In this document: positions 1 to 8,564 of the stretch, piece by piece
Layout of the letters: each line of letters starts with the position of its first letter
Numbering within the stretch: position 1 is the first letter of the stretch
Source: DLKC01 sp002478885
Lineage (GTDB): Bacteria > Bacteroidota > Bacteroidia > Chitinophagales > Chitinophagaceae
DNA: 64,000 bases
Direction of reading: 5' to 3'
Assembly: GCA_046329585.1 (NCBI GenBank)
Contig: JAXLUI010000002.1
Location: 806,001 to 870,000 of the forward strand
Made by a program: the position numbers and the translations under genes
Notes under the pieces: generated by a model
What the model was told of the DNA's origin: nothing
Database searches by the model: none
The model's input: the letters and a program-made list of their open reading frames with translations, nothing else

Positions 1-24
1 CCGCACAAGCTAACCTGTAATTAT

Positions 25-759
25 ATGCCGGAAGGTCCCTCGATCGTATTGCTGAAAGAAGCCGCTCAACAATTTGCCGGGCAAAAAATCATTGCCGTGA
101 GCGGCGACAGCAAAATCGATCATAGTCTTCTACTAAATAAGAAAGTGCTAACATTTAACAGCTGGGGCAAGCATTTTTTGATATGCCTCAAAGACCTAAC
201 CATACGCATACACCTGCTTATGTTTGGAAGTTATCGCATCAACGAGCAAAAACCCGGGAAAACAATAAGGCTAAGCCTTCGTTTTAAGACCGGAGAAATA
301 AATTTCTATACCTGTTCGATTGTTTATTTACCGGGTGATCCGGGTGACCATTACGACTGGAGCGCAGACGTAATGAGTGATGAATGGGATGCCGGAAGCG
401 CACGTAAAAAATTAAAGAAACGGCCGGGTTTAATGGCTTGCGATGCGCTGCTGGAACAGGATATTTTTGCCGGCGTTGGCAATATCATTAAGAATGAAGT
501 GTTGTACCGTATTCGTGTTCACCCTGAATCGCTGGTTAATAAACTGCCGGCGGCGAAACTCAAAGAAATGATCAGCGAATCCCGTATATACAGTTTTCAA
601 TTCCTGGAGTGGAAAAGAAACAACGAGCTGAAAAAACACTGGCTTGCCCACACAAAAAAATTGTGCCTGCGATGCAAGCTGCCCTTCATTAAAAAATACA
701 CCGGCGTTAAAAAACGAAGAAGTTTTATTTGTGAAAACTGCCAGGTGCTCTACACATAA
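25..759 (+). CDS. Fpg/Nei-family DNA glycosylase / AP lyase
   Basis: Base-excision repair enzyme that removes oxidised bases and nicks the abasic site. The mature N-terminus after Met is Pro2-Glu3 (MPEGPS), the catalytic pair of this family. Lys49 in the motif NSWGKH corresponds to the conserved beta-hairpin lysine. The helix-two-turn-helix region is QDIFAGVGNIIKNE at about 145-158. A C-terminal zinc finger has Cys214, Cys217, Cys236 and Cys239. The 244-residue length is slightly shorter than classical Fpg or Nei. ATG 25 is fixed by the required MPEGP start. Which lesion it prefers (8-oxoG or oxidised pyrimidine) cannot be told from sequence. It is a single gene near the window edge; no partner is evident. 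Confidence 0.93.
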   Translation: MPEGPSIVLLKEAAQQFAGQKIIAVSGDSKIDHSLLLNKKVLTFNSWGKHFLICLKDLTIRIHLLMFGSYRINEQKPGKTIRLSLRFKTGEINFYTCSIVYLPGDPGDHYDWSADVMSDEWDAGSARKKLKKRPGLMACDALLEQDIFAGVGNIIKNEVLYRIRVHPESLVNKLPAAKLKEMISESRIYSFQFLEWKRNNELKKHWLAHTKKLCLRCKLPFIKKYTGVKKRRSFICENCQVLYT

Positions 760-968
760 ACATGGTTAGTGCGTGATAAGCTGCTCTGTTCATAATCCAG
801 ATCATCATGCAGTGTGTATTCATGAAACGTTTCTCCGCGAGCAGACGTGCAACAAAAGCCACATGGCTGCCATGCTTCCCTAAATAAAGTAACGCTTTTG
901 ATATTTCTTCAGTGAGTGAAATAGACAATGGTTCGCCCTTTGAATTGTTCTTTCCTATTTTTGCCGTC
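760..968. other. Intergenic leader of the helicase gene
   Basis: About 210 bases without a supported gene. A TATTTTTG box at 956-963 resembles a Bacteroidota -7 element but abuts the start codon and lacks a properly spaced TTG, so it was not called as a promoter. The minus strand is open from 970 to 725 (81 codons), but that frame runs into the 3' end of the glycosylase gene and is not supported. If the helicase used the GTG at 912 the gap would be smaller. Confidence 0.5.
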
Positions 969-2291
969 ATGCAACAAAAAAAACAGGCGCTTGAAAAAGC
1001 GCTCGCCGCTTTGGATATCGATGCACTCAATGCCATGCAAGAGGCATCGCTGCAGGCAAACGCACAACACGCCGATGTAATACTGGTTGCAGATACCGGC
1101 ACCGGCAAAACGCTTGCCTTTTTGTTGCCCGTTCTGCAGTTATTCGATAGCACCAATAAAAAAACACAAGCCATGATTATTGTGCCGTCGAGAGAGCTGG
1201 CGTTGCAGGTGGAGCAGGTGTTTAAAAGAATGAGCACGGGTTTTAAAATAACCTGCTGCTATGGCGGCCATGCAAGGGAGACAGAAGAAAATAACCTCGT
1301 GCAACCGCCTGCGCTGATCGTTGGTACGCCCGGGCGAATTGCAGACCACATAAGGCGCGGCAATATTACCACCCCCCATATTGAAACATTGGTGCTGGAT
1401 GAATTTGACAAATCGCTCGAAGCTGGTTTCGAAGAAGAAATGTCATTCATTATACAATCGCTGCCATCGGTAAAAAAACGCATACTTACTTCTGCCACCA
1501 CTGCTGTGAGCATACCTGGTTTCGCAGGCATGTCACAGGCAGTCAAACTTGATTATTCAACCGGAGAGGTAAGCCAGGCATTGCTTATACAAACAGTGAG
1601 CAGCCCGGATAAAGACAAAATAGAAACGCTGTTCAGGTTGCTGTGCTATCTGGGCGGCCGGCCTGCTATCGTGTTCTGCAACCACCGCGAAGCGGTTGAA
1701 CGCAGCAGCCAGCTCTTACGCGAAAGGGACCTTATAAATGTGTTCTATCATGGCGCAATGGAACAGCAGGAAAGAGACGCGGCGTTGTGCAAGTTCAGGA
1801 ACGGCACATCCAATATACTGGTGACCACTGACCTTGCGGCACGTGGGCTCGACATACCCGGCATCCGTTACATTATTCACTACCACCTGCCCGCCACCGA
1901 GGACGTTTTTAAACACCGCAATGGAAGAACGGCAAGAATGGATGCCACAGGTACGGCTATTGTTATTTTATCTCCCGCAGAAAAAATGCCTGCCTATGTT
2001 ACCAGTGCTGTTACTGAGATAAATCTCCCCGAAGAAACGCAATTACCAGCCAAACCAAAATGGTCAACCGTATTTATTGCGGCGGGCAAAAAAGACAAGG
2101 TAAATAAAGTAGATATTGTTGGCTTCCTGGGCAATAAAGGCCAACTGAAAAAAGAAGATATAGGGCTTATAGAAGTGAAAGACTTCTTTTCTTTTGTTGC
2201 CATCAGGAAAACAAAAATGCAGCACACACTCCAACTGATCAAATACGAAAAGATCAAAAACAAAAAGGTAAAAATTGATATCGCCCGTTGA
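969..2291 (+). CDS. DEAD-box RNA helicase, DbpA-like
   Basis: ATP-dependent RNA helicase of 440 residues. In order: Q-motif-like segment at 20-30, Walker A ADTGTGKT at 41-48, motif II DEFD (not DEAD) at 144-147, SAT at 175-177, ARGLD at 291-295 and HRNGRTAR at 316-323. The last ~75 residues (366-440) resemble the RRM-like C-terminal domain of DbpA, which binds 23S rRNA helix 92 in E. coli, so a role in 50S subunit maturation is inferred. ATG 969 was chosen; an in-frame GTG at 912 would add 19 residues that do not look conserved. It is monocistronic, converging with the DUF72 gene across a repeat element. Confidence 0.93.
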   Translation: MQQKKQALEKALAALDIDALNAMQEASLQANAQHADVILVADTGTGKTLAFLLPVLQLFDSTNKKTQAMIIVPSRELALQVEQVFKRMSTGFKITCCYGGHARETEENNLVQPPALIVGTPGRIADHIRRGNITTPHIETLVLDEFDKSLEAGFEEEMSFIIQSLPSVKKRILTSATTAVSIPGFAGMSQAVKLDYSTGEVSQALLIQTVSSPDKDKIETLFRLLCYLGGRPAIVFCNHREAVERSSQLLRERDLINVFYHGAMEQQERDAALCKFRNGTSNILVTTDLAARGLDIPGIRYIIHYHLPATEDVFKHRNGRTARMDATGTAIVILSPAEKMPAYVTSAVTEINLPEETQLPAKPKWSTVFIAAGKKDKVNKVDIVGFLGNKGQLKKEDIGLIEVKDFFSFVAIRKTKMQHTLQLIKYEKIKNKKVKIDIAR

Positions 2292-2299
2292 CGGGTGTT

Positions 2300-2360
2300 T
2301 ATTATTTTTTGCTACCCGGCAGCAGCACTTTGTTCAGCTTTTGTTGCGTCGCACACTTGT
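2300..2360 (+). repeat. Dispersed stop-proximal repeat, single arm
   Basis: The core GTTGCGTCGCACACTTGT lies at 2343-2360, 52 bp past the helicase stop. It is preceded by the outer motif ACCCGGC at about 2313-2319. Orientation is sense to the helicase mRNA. It lies between two convergent genes (helicase and DUF72). Confidence 0.8.
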
Positions 2361-2384
2361 GCGTTCTGTGCTTTACTGAGCAAC

Positions 2385-3143
2385 TTAAATGGATGCCAGG
2401 GATTGCAGGTAACGGGCATTCGCGAATGCATCGCCTATGGTATTATTAAAATACACGTAAACATCTTTGCCGCCAGCTTTCCATTGTTTAACCGCATCAG
2501 CAATGCCTTCTAAAAAGTTTTCCGTATAACTGCCCCTGTAATCGCCGGCAGGGCCGTGCAGCCGCAGGTAAACGAAAGACGCTTCACCGAATGGCTTCAT
2601 CAATCTTCCTTTTGGAATATCATGCAACACGGCCGATATACCATAAGAATGCAGCATCTCCATTGTTTCACTTACATACCAGCTATTGCTTCTGAATTCA
2701 ACGGCCTTTCGCCATTCGTTCTGCGGATCCTCACTGTTCAATTGCTTCAAAATGTATTCCAGCTTATTGAAATAATCAAAGTTGATGCTCGCAGGAAACT
2801 GCAGGAGCAAACAACCTTTTTTATGACCGGTTCCCTGTGCAGCCTTCATAAAATTTTTTATTACCGGTAAAGCATCCGGCAGGTTCTTTTGATGCGTAAC
2901 TTCTTTGCTAAGCTTCAGAGAAAACCTGAAATCGCCCGGCACTTCGCTGCTCCACCGCTCAAAAGTGGACGGTAAAGGCATTTTGTAAAAACTCCTGTTT
3001 ATTTCTACTGTATTAAAAAGATGCGCGTAATAGCCAAGTCGGCTCTTTGTTTTAAAAGCTTTAGGGAAAGTTGTTTTATTACCTGGGACCACAACATTGC
3101 TGGTGCCGATCCTTATAACAGCATTGCTCTTTGCGTGCTTCAT
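2385..3143 (-). CDS. DUF72 family protein
   Basis: A 252-residue cytosolic protein of the DUF72 (YecE-like) TIM-barrel family. Typical features are the N-terminal IGTSN segment, YYAHLFNTVEINRSFY (family hallmark around 37-52), FSLKLSKEVTH, LLLQFP, AVEFRSNSW and the C-terminal VYVYFNNT. The biochemical function of DUF72 is not established; I do not assign one. A repeat core lies on each side (2343-2360 and 3195-3205), making this gene an isolated cassette between two repeat arms. Confidence 0.88.
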   Translation of the reverse strand: MKHAKSNAVIRIGTSNVVVPGNKTTFPKAFKTKSRLGYYAHLFNTVEINRSFYKMPLPSTFERWSSEVPGDFRFSLKLSKEVTHQKNLPDALPVIKNFMKAAQGTGHKKGCLLLQFPASINFDYFNKLEYILKQLNSEDPQNEWRKAVEFRSNSWYVSETMEMLHSYGISAVLHDIPKGRLMKPFGEASFVYLRLHGPAGDYRGSYTENFLEGIADAVKQWKAGGKDVYVYFNNTIGDAFANARYLQSLASI

Positions 3144-3194
3144 ATTGTGTAATTAACTTACCGGTAAAACCTTATGCCGAACAGGGATCTGTTT

Positions 3195-3210
3195 ACAAGT
3201 GTGCGTTGCA
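3195..3210 (-). repeat. Dispersed repeat, degenerate core
   Basis: ACAAGTGTGCG matches the first 11 bases of the right-hand core and then diverges (TTGCA). It is 73 bp past the stop of the FAD/Rieske gene (minus strand) and in the usual orientation relative to that gene. Degenerate copy. Confidence 0.5.
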
Positions 3211-3282
3211 GGAAAAGACACATAGCAGCAGTACCCCCGGGTAAAAAATAGCTCCTTTTATAAATTAGACTGGGCGCTGTGC

Positions 3283-4839
3283 TTATAGTTGCCCGTCAAG
3301 CAAATCCCGAACTTCAATGTGTTCAAGGTTCCTGTCGGCAGGGCCTGTAAGTACTTCTCCATCCGCATCATACCTCGCGCCGTGGCAGGGACAATCCCAT
3401 GACCGCTCCGCCGCATTCCAGGCAACGCTGCATTTTAAATGTGTACAGATAGGATTAATGGCATGCAGGTTTCCATTATCGTCTTTATACAACGCCATCT
3501 TTCTATCCTGGAACGTAACCACTTTTCCTTCGCCCCTCGCAAGCCCGGTAAAGGATTCGAGGTCTTCTGCAGCAAACCATTTCGCAATGAATTGCTTTAC
3601 CACGTCTGCATTCTCTTTAATAAAATTGGAAAAGCCGGCAATAGGTTTTACCCGGTTGGGCGAGAATACTTTTTCATACTTGCTGCTGCCGTTGACGATA
3701 AGATCGGTGAGCAGCAGCGTGGCCACGTGACTGTAGGTTATGCCATTGCCGCCGAAACCCGTAGCGACATATACATTGGAGGTATCGCCCGGCAGTTTAC
3801 CGATGTATGGAAGTCCGTCTGCCGGTTCAAAATACTGTGAAGACCATTGGTGTGTTATTTCTTTTACCTTAAAGAACTTTCGCACATGTGCCTCCAGTGC
3901 ATGAAAACATCTTTCGGTATTTTCTTCGTGCCCTGTTTTATGATCTTCACCGCCGGCAATAAAATATTTTTCGCCATTGATCTCCTGTGTACGATAGTAG
4001 TGGTAGGGATCATACATATCGTAGATCAATCCGCCGGGATAATCATCTTCCAGTTTAACAGCCATAGCGTAGCTTCTGTAGGGTGCACACCGGAAATGCA
4101 GCACATTCACGCCTGTAGGTATATGTGTAGCATACACCAATGCCTTTCCATAAAAACTAACTTCGAGCGATGTACCGGCCTCGATAAGTTCCTTGCCGGT
4201 GACTAAATCCATCTGTGCCTGGTGGTTGATGACCCTGCATTGCTGAACGATAACACCGCCAAGCCTTTCAAATACCAGGGCCAGCGCGTATACATATTCA
4301 ACGGGGCTAAACTTCGCTTGTGACGGAATTTCCATGGCTTTTATAAAAGGCAGCGGAACGGGAATGTTATTGCTGAACCCGGCTTGAACGTTTAGCTTTT
4401 GACAGGATTCCTGAATCCCGTCCAGCTCTTTTACCTGGTCTTCATCCTGTGCGATCAGGTATGCGGATGCTTCTTCAAAGCCACACCTTATATCGTAGTC
4501 AGCAATGTTTGTTTTAAATAATTCCATTGCTACTTTTACAGCCTGTGTTACCAGCAGCGCATTGTCTTCCCCAAAGTCTTTAATGATGCCTGGATAAGGC
4601 GTATCAAGCAAGGTATTGATGTGCGCAGTCGTTCCGCCTGTGGTTCCAAAACAAATGCTGTTTGCCTCCAGAACAATACAACGAAGGCCCTGCTTTTGCA
4701 ATTGCAACCCAAGACTTATCCCGGTAATGCCTGCACCCGCTATGATTACATCGTAAATGCCTCCCTGCGTTGCAGTGGTCTTCAGCTCTTCAGCTGTGTG
4801 CTGCCATAAACTTTCTTTTGCCCCGTCTCTTGCTATCAT
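3283..4839 (-). CDS. FAD-dependent oxidoreductase with C-terminal Rieske domain
   Basis: 518 residues. The N-terminal DAO-type FAD domain has the dinucleotide motif GAGITG at 35-40 and a ribose-binding Glu58. A second conserved FAD segment, VATGFGGNGITYS, lies near 365-377. The last ~100 residues are a [2Fe-2S] Rieske domain with Cys465-x-His467 and Cys483-x-x-His486, all four ligands present. This fusion is known in bacteria as a family of putative amino-acid/amine oxidoreductases; the substrate is unknown. A relative without the Rieske part is encoded at 21056-22261. No signal peptide, so cytosolic. Confidence 0.9.
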   Translation of the reverse strand: MIARDGAKESLWQHTAEELKTTATQGGIYDVIIAGAGITGISLGLQLQKQGLRCIVLEANSICFGTTGGTTAHINTLLDTPYPGIIKDFGEDNALLVTQAVKVAMELFKTNIADYDIRCGFEEASAYLIAQDEDQVKELDGIQESCQKLNVQAGFSNNIPVPLPFIKAMEIPSQAKFSPVEYVYALALVFERLGGVIVQQCRVINHQAQMDLVTGKELIEAGTSLEVSFYGKALVYATHIPTGVNVLHFRCAPYRSYAMAVKLEDDYPGGLIYDMYDPYHYYRTQEINGEKYFIAGGEDHKTGHEENTERCFHALEAHVRKFFKVKEITHQWSSQYFEPADGLPYIGKLPGDTSNVYVATGFGGNGITYSHVATLLLTDLIVNGSSKYEKVFSPNRVKPIAGFSNFIKENADVVKQFIAKWFAAEDLESFTGLARGEGKVVTFQDRKMALYKDDNGNLHAINPICTHLKCSVAWNAAERSWDCPCHGARYDADGEVLTGPADRNLEHIEVRDLLDGQL

Positions 4840-5221
4840 AAGAACGATATTTTGTTATAGACTTATAATATTATACCATGTATCGCTTACGCTCCCATTG
4901 ACGGTTTTCCCATACGGGTTGCGATTGTTACAGCAAGATTTTTCACAGCCGTGGAATTATTTCCTTTCACCTAATAAATATGCCATAGTTACCCACAGTA
5001 ATGATGGTGCCTGCGTCTGCGTTTATTTTCCTTTCAAATAAAGAGCGAGATTACCACCGGCAGGTACACCCGGAGGGATGGCATAATATTCATAGATATG
5101 CAGTAGTGTGAACGAAGGAAGCGAAGACTGTTGTACCCGCACCGGGCGGTTATAACGATTATTGTTAAGCGCATAATCGCCTTTCTCCTTTATTTAATTA
5201 CCGATTTAAAAAACATGCACC
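4840..5221. other. Divergent intergenic region
   Basis: About 380 bases separating the FAD/Rieske gene (minus) from the small lipoprotein gene (plus). It must carry both promoters, but I found neither a TAnnTTTG box with a spaced TTG nor a GG-N10-GC motif at a sensible distance. No repeat core or RNA gene recognised. Confidence 0.5.
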
Positions 5222-5428
5222 ATGAAAACAAAAACAATGATCATCTCTATTGCATTATCGTGGTTTATGACGCTACTTATTTCCTGCGGGAACGATAGTG
5301 ATAACCGGGCAGACAATGCCGATTCTGTACCGGCTGTTCATGAATCACCTAACGGTCCTGCACCAGACAATTCCGATGCAACAAATCCATCTTTAAAAGA
5401 TTCTGTGTACACCGATTCCGCGCGCTGA
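5222..5428 (+). CDS. Small lipoprotein, Asp/Ser/Asn-rich
   Basis: 68 residues. A Lys-start hydrophobic signal segment ends at the lipobox LLISC (Cys about residue 22), so the mature part is a ~46-residue acidic, proline-containing, disordered tail. No known domain. It resembles in style the lipoprotein at 19274-19558 (short signal, Cys-Gly-Asn, then a DS-rich tail), but I cannot show common descent. Followed directly by a bidirectional hairpin. Function unknown. Confidence 0.7.
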   Translation: MKTKTMIISIALSWFMTLLISCGNDSDNRADNADSVPAVHESPNGPAPDNSDATNPSLKDSVYTDSAR

Positions 5429-5449
5429 ATTCAAGAAGTGCTTATTCAT

Positions 5450-5478
5450 TCATCGCGGCAACAACCGCGATGATTTTT
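5450..5478. terminator. Rho-independent terminator between convergent genes
   Basis: Stem TCATCGCGG (5450-5458), six-base loop, stem CCGCGATGA (5465-5473), followed on the plus strand by TTTTT. It ends the lipoprotein transcript and overlaps the stop codon of the convergent cinA-like gene. On the minus strand the tail is less T-rich (AATGAATAAGC), so it is mainly a plus-strand terminator. Confidence 0.8.
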
Positions 5479-5968
5479 ATTGCCGTTCTTTTAACGCCTT
5501 GGTAAGCTGTTCCAGGATTTTCTGCACATAGTAATTCTTCGCGGCTGTGGGATCCGGCTGATCAGGTACAAGTTTCCCTGAGTAAACCGTTTGTTGTGCA
5601 AACGCAATAGCGAAATAAGCGAAGAGTGCACCACCCGACTCCGGTACAGGGCTCGCATAGCCGGTGATGCCAATACCCCAATCGCTTTTAAACATATGGA
5701 TAACGCCTATTGCCATTTCTATAGCCACTTTTTCCGACACACAATTAACCTGCAGGGCATGAATCGGCCCGACGTTCAGCTGCTTGCTTTTTTGCCCGAT
5801 ATTGTAAACCGTAATGCCACCATGATAAAAAAGTGATGCATGCTCCATAGAACCAAATGCATGTTGCAATAGCCCGGAAGTTACACTTTCCGCAACAGCG
5901 ATACTTTGATTATACGCCATCATCAGCGCACCTGTTTCTTTCAACTGCCTTTCGTTCCCTCTTTTCAT
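5477..5968 (-). CDS. CinA C-terminal-domain protein (PncC-like amidohydrolase)
   Basis: 163 residues equivalent to the stand-alone CinA C-terminal domain, which in other bacteria deamidates nicotinamide mononucleotide (PncC) in pyridine-nucleotide recycling. Recognisable motifs are AVAESVTSGLLQ near 26-37, the YHGGITVYN segment near 48-56 and GITGYASP near 98-105. The expected AESxTxG signature is present as AESVTSG. The start overlaps the stop of the upstream pyrophosphatase by four bases (ATGA), so translation is coupled. NMN deamidase activity is inferred from the family only. Confidence 0.85.
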   Translation of the reverse strand: MKRGNERQLKETGALMMAYNQSIAVAESVTSGLLQHAFGSMEHASLFYHGGITVYNIGQKSKQLNVGPIHALQVNCVSEKVAIEMAIGVIHMFKSDWGIGITGYASPVPESGGALFAYFAIAFAQQTVYSGKLVPDQPDPTAAKNYYVQKILEQLTKALKERQ

Positions 5969-6510
5969 GAATTGGCTGATTGGGATATACTATTATTTGT
6001 TGCCTCGTGAATCAACTTAAATGCAGCCTTTGCGCCTGCCCATTTTTTGGGCGTGAATATTTTGCCATCATGCCTGTTATAGTTGATGAAAAAATGCTCC
6101 AACTCCTGCACCAGGCTTTTATTAAGGTCGTCGATAGTTATCACGCCTGCATACCTGATTGTATTTGCTGCGATGGCTATGATGCGGTCATTGCGCACTT
6201 TGCGTTTCTTGCCTTCCTGCTGAAGAGCTTCTAAAACTCCTATTGGACGGCATGATAAAAGAATGCCCGGCAATAACTGGTGGTCCGCAATTACCAGTAC
6301 ATCAAGGGGATCACCGTCACCAGCTTTTGTATTGGGCACAAAGCCAAAATCAAAAGGGAAGCTTGATCCAAGCGGCAATATCTTTTTTACTTTAAACAGT
6401 TCCAGCTCACTGTCATAGGCATATTTATAGGGCGACCTCGCAGGAGTTTCAATGATCACGTTAATCGTTTTATCTTTTGTGTTGATCGGCGAAATAGCAA
6501 GTGTATTCAT
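5965..6510 (-). CDS. ppa: Inorganic pyrophosphatase, family I
   Basis: Hydrolyses pyrophosphate to drive biosynthetic reactions. 181 residues from the ATG at 6510; the motif DGDPLDVLV contains the family signature D-x-D-P-x-D that binds Mg2+. Other family motifs include an N-terminal ETP segment, FPFDFGFVPNT and a GKxKVRND-like segment. An upstream in-frame start at 6567 would add 19 unconserved residues and would overlap the promoter candidate at 6536-6551, so 6510 was preferred. It is first in a two-gene unit with the cinA-like gene (ATGA overlap), linking pyrophosphate and pyridine-nucleotide turnover. Confidence 0.92.
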   Translation of the reverse strand: MNTLAISPINTKDKTINVIIETPARSPYKYAYDSELELFKVKKILPLGSSFPFDFGFVPNTKAGDGDPLDVLVIADHQLLPGILLSCRPIGVLEALQQEGKKRKVRNDRIIAIAANTIRYAGVITIDDLNKSLVQELEHFFINYNRHDGKIFTPKKWAGAKAAFKLIHEATNNSISQSANS

Positions 6511-6535
6511 AGCTGTTGTTGCAATGCGTTGATGA

Positions 6536-6551
6536 TGCACAAACTGTGCCC
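6536..6551 (-). promoter_or_regulatory. Candidate sigma-54 promoter of ppa-cinA
   Basis: On the minus strand GGGCACAGTTTGTGCA: GG and GC separated by exactly 10 bases, as needed for -24/-12 elements. GGCAC matches the consensus TGGCACG-N4-TTGCA, but the -12 part is GTGCA. The expected start of transcription is about 15 bases before ATG 6510. Motif match only. Confidence 0.35.
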
Positions 6552-6722
6552 TGAGCCTGTTCTGCAACTATTGCGAACAACAGGAGATGCTCAATGCTGA
6601 ATGCCTGTCCCCATTCTCCACATTGCGCAAAAAAATACACATTTTCCGGGCTGCAGAATTATGATTAAGGCTATCCACCAGTTGGCATGAATTTTAAGCC
6701 ACATAAGAAAAACCATTTGTTT

Positions 6723-7301
6723 ATGAAAAACACGAAGGCGGAAAAATCAACTACGGCGAAGTCTCCAAAGAAATCAGCGAAACCCCGGACATCAGCAGAA
6801 ATGAGCCCGGTGCTACACGAGTTTTTTGTTGACGAACTGAAAGACATTTATTGGGCAGAAAAACATTTGACGAAAGCAATACCTAAAATGCAAAAAGCCG
6901 CAAGCTCACCAGAGTTGCAGCAGGCTTTTGCCGATCATTTGTCACAAACCCAGGAGCATGTCAGGAGGTTGGAACAGGTTTTTGAAATGCTTGAAGAAAA
7001 AGCAGTGGCAAAGAAATGTGATGCAATGGCAGGTATTGTTGAAGAAGGCCAGGGCGTGATTGAAGACACCGAGGAAGGTACGCCAACACGGGATGTTGCC
7101 CTGATACTCGCCGGTCAAAAAGTGGAACACTATGAGATCGCCACTTACGGTGGCTTGAGGCAACTGGCCGTTACAATGGGTCACGACGAAGTAGCAAGTG
7201 TGCTGGAACAAACACTGAACGAGGAAAAGGAAACCGATGCCTTGCTCACCAGCATTGCCGAGAATAACATAAATTATGAAGCAGCAGAAGAAGAGGCATA
7301 A
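6723..7301 (+). CDS. DUF892 (YciE-like, ferritin-like) protein
   Basis: 192 residues from ATG 6723. A Lys/Ser/Thr-rich disordered head of ~35 residues is followed by the DUF892 four-helix domain: LHEFFVDELKDIYWAEKHL, then HLSQTQEHVRRLEQVF, and ALILAGQKVEHYEIATYGGL with the acidic/His residues typical of ferritin-like bundles. DUF892 proteins are associated with stress responses in several bacteria; the exact role is unknown. A second copy is at 62315-63034. An ATG at 6687 would add 12 residues; 6723 matches the start style of the paralogue. Followed by a clear terminator. Confidence 0.88.
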   Translation: MKNTKAEKSTTAKSPKKSAKPRTSAEMSPVLHEFFVDELKDIYWAEKHLTKAIPKMQKAASSPELQQAFADHLSQTQEHVRRLEQVFEMLEEKAVAKKCDAMAGIVEEGQGVIEDTEEGTPTRDVALILAGQKVEHYEIATYGGLRQLAVTMGHDEVASVLEQTLNEEKETDALLTSIAENNINYEAAEEEA

Positions 7302-7323
7302 GATCAAATTTCTATGCCTTAAA

Positions 7324-7357
7324 AGTCGGTTATAAGCAATTATAACTGGCTTTTTTA
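7324..7357 (+). terminator. Rho-independent terminator after DUF892 gene
   Basis: 12-bp stem (7324-7335 with 7340-7351, two G-U pairs in RNA), loop GCAA, tail TTTTTTATTTTTTA. It lies 22 bp past the DUF892 stop and 14 bp before the SemiSWEET start. Confidence 0.85.
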
Positions 7358-7370
7358 TTTTTTATCAATC

Positions 7371-7634
7371 ATGGACAATACACAACTAGTTGGCATTGCA
7401 GCAGCCATCATCACAGGCTTTTCGATGGTGCCGCAACTGCTGAAAATAATCAGGGAAAAGAAAGCCGCAACGGTTAGTACCGGCATGAGCATTGTCCTTA
7501 TCTGCGGACTGGCATTATGGATATGGTATGGCATTCAGAAAGATGACATCCCGATCATTGCAACAAACAGCTTTTCTATCGTTACCAACCTGCTGCTGAT
7601 TTACTTTGCCAGGAAGTATAAGAACAGCGCATAA
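7371..7634 (+). CDS. SemiSWEET-type sugar transporter / PQ-loop protein
   Basis: 87 residues with three predicted transmembrane helices, the size and topology of a bacterial SemiSWEET half-transporter. The PQ-loop motif MVPQLLKII lies near residues 20-28, and a second conserved segment WIWYGI-x-D-IPII lies near 56-68. SemiSWEETs dimerise to move sugars by facilitated diffusion; the substrate here is unknown. It starts just after the terminator of the DUF892 gene and is 49 bp upstream of the mechanosensitive channel gene, so it may be co-transcribed with the latter. Confidence 0.88.
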   Translation: MDNTQLVGIAAAIITGFSMVPQLLKIIREKKAATVSTGMSIVLICGLALWIWYGIQKDDIPIIATNSFSIVTNLLLIYFARKYKNSA

Positions 7635-7683
7635 GGTAACAGCCGGCATTAAGGCTTCAGCAAGGCTGTTCCGAGAAAACAAT

Positions 7684-8469
7684 ATGGACCTTACTAAATT
7701 TTATCAATCAGCATATAATTGGATCCTGCAGACAGGTCCACGCCTTCTTGCGGCATTGCTGTTTTTTATACTTGCACAGTGGGTGGTAAAAATGCTGAAG
7801 CGTTGGATGACCCAGGCGCTTTTCAAAAGAAATGTGCATAGTTCTTTAAAACCTTTTCTTATTAGTTTATCGGCGGCCATCTTGCAGATTTTGGTTATGC
7901 TGGCTGTATTGCAAATACTCAGGCTGGAACTAACCGTGTTCGCAGCTATCGTCGGCGGCATAAGCGTTGCAGCAGGGCTTGCACTCTCGGGCACCTTACA
8001 GAATTTTACCAGCGGCATTCTTATTTTATTATTAAAACCATACCGTGTTGACGATATCATTATTGCCCAGGGCCAGGAAGGCATTGTAAAATCCATACAA
8101 ATTTTCCACACTTTGCTGCTGACCTACGACAACAAAACCGTTATTATACCTAACAGTAAATTATCGAACGACCTGATCGTTAACCTTAGCATGGAAGGAA
8201 CCAGGAGACTAGACATTCAATTGCACTTTTCTTTTGACACTGCATTTGAGAAAATAAAGCAAAGCATGCTGTCGGCCATTAACGGCTTCGATGCGGTACT
8301 CCGTGATCCGGAACCAGTGATCGGCATTTCGGAGATCCAGGCAGATGGCTACCAGGTTGAATTAAATATCTGGCTCAATACAAAAGACTACTATCGTTCA
8401 CGCAGCAACTTACAGGAACGATTAATGGAAGTCTTAAAACAGTCTGCAATACCCGCAGTGTCTTCTTAG
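7684..8469 (+). CDS. MscS-family small-conductance mechanosensitive channel
   Basis: 261 residues. Three N-terminal membrane helices; the third carries the Gly/Ala-rich pore helix (GGISVAAGLALSGTLQNF, about 105-122), immediately followed by the beta domain ILLLKPYRVDDII and the segment TVIIPNSKLSND typical of MscS. Protects against hypo-osmotic shock by releasing solutes. ATG 7684 was preferred to an upstream start at 7606 that would overlap the SemiSWEET gene and lacks a membrane-protein N-terminus. Confidence 0.9.
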   Translation: MDLTKFYQSAYNWILQTGPRLLAALLFFILAQWVVKMLKRWMTQALFKRNVHSSLKPFLISLSAAILQILVMLAVLQILRLELTVFAAIVGGISVAAGLALSGTLQNFTSGILILLLKPYRVDDIIIAQGQEGIVKSIQIFHTLLLTYDNKTVIIPNSKLSNDLIVNLSMEGTRRLDIQLHFSFDTAFEKIKQSMLSAINGFDAVLRDPEPVIGISEIQADGYQVELNIWLNTKDYYRSRSNLQERLMEVLKQSAIPAVSS

Positions 8470-8506
8470 GATTACTGCATGAATATTTACTATCCAGGTT
8501 TGGGTT

Positions 8507-8522
8507 TGGCGTAGTTTGTGCA
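8507..8522 (+). promoter_or_regulatory. Candidate sigma-54 promoter of DUF421 gene
   Basis: TGGCGTAGTTTGTGCA: TGGC at the -24 position, GC exactly 12 bases on, with GTGCA in place of TTGCA. The predicted transcription start is about 32 bases before ATG 8565. The same GTTTGTGCA block occurs in the ppa candidate at 6536-6551. Motif match only. Confidence 0.4.
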
Positions 8523-8564
8523 TCGTAGGAAAACATCGTCGGGAAAATTTTCAACAAGCTAACC

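Noticed and set aside
725..970. Minus-strand open frame of 81 codons between the glycosylase and helicase genes
   Set aside because: It would start inside the helicase start codon region (overlapping divergent ATGs) and run into the glycosylase 3' end; no family likeness.
7606..7683. Longer start for the MscS gene
   Set aside because: It would overlap the SemiSWEET gene and places unconserved polar residues before the first membrane helix.
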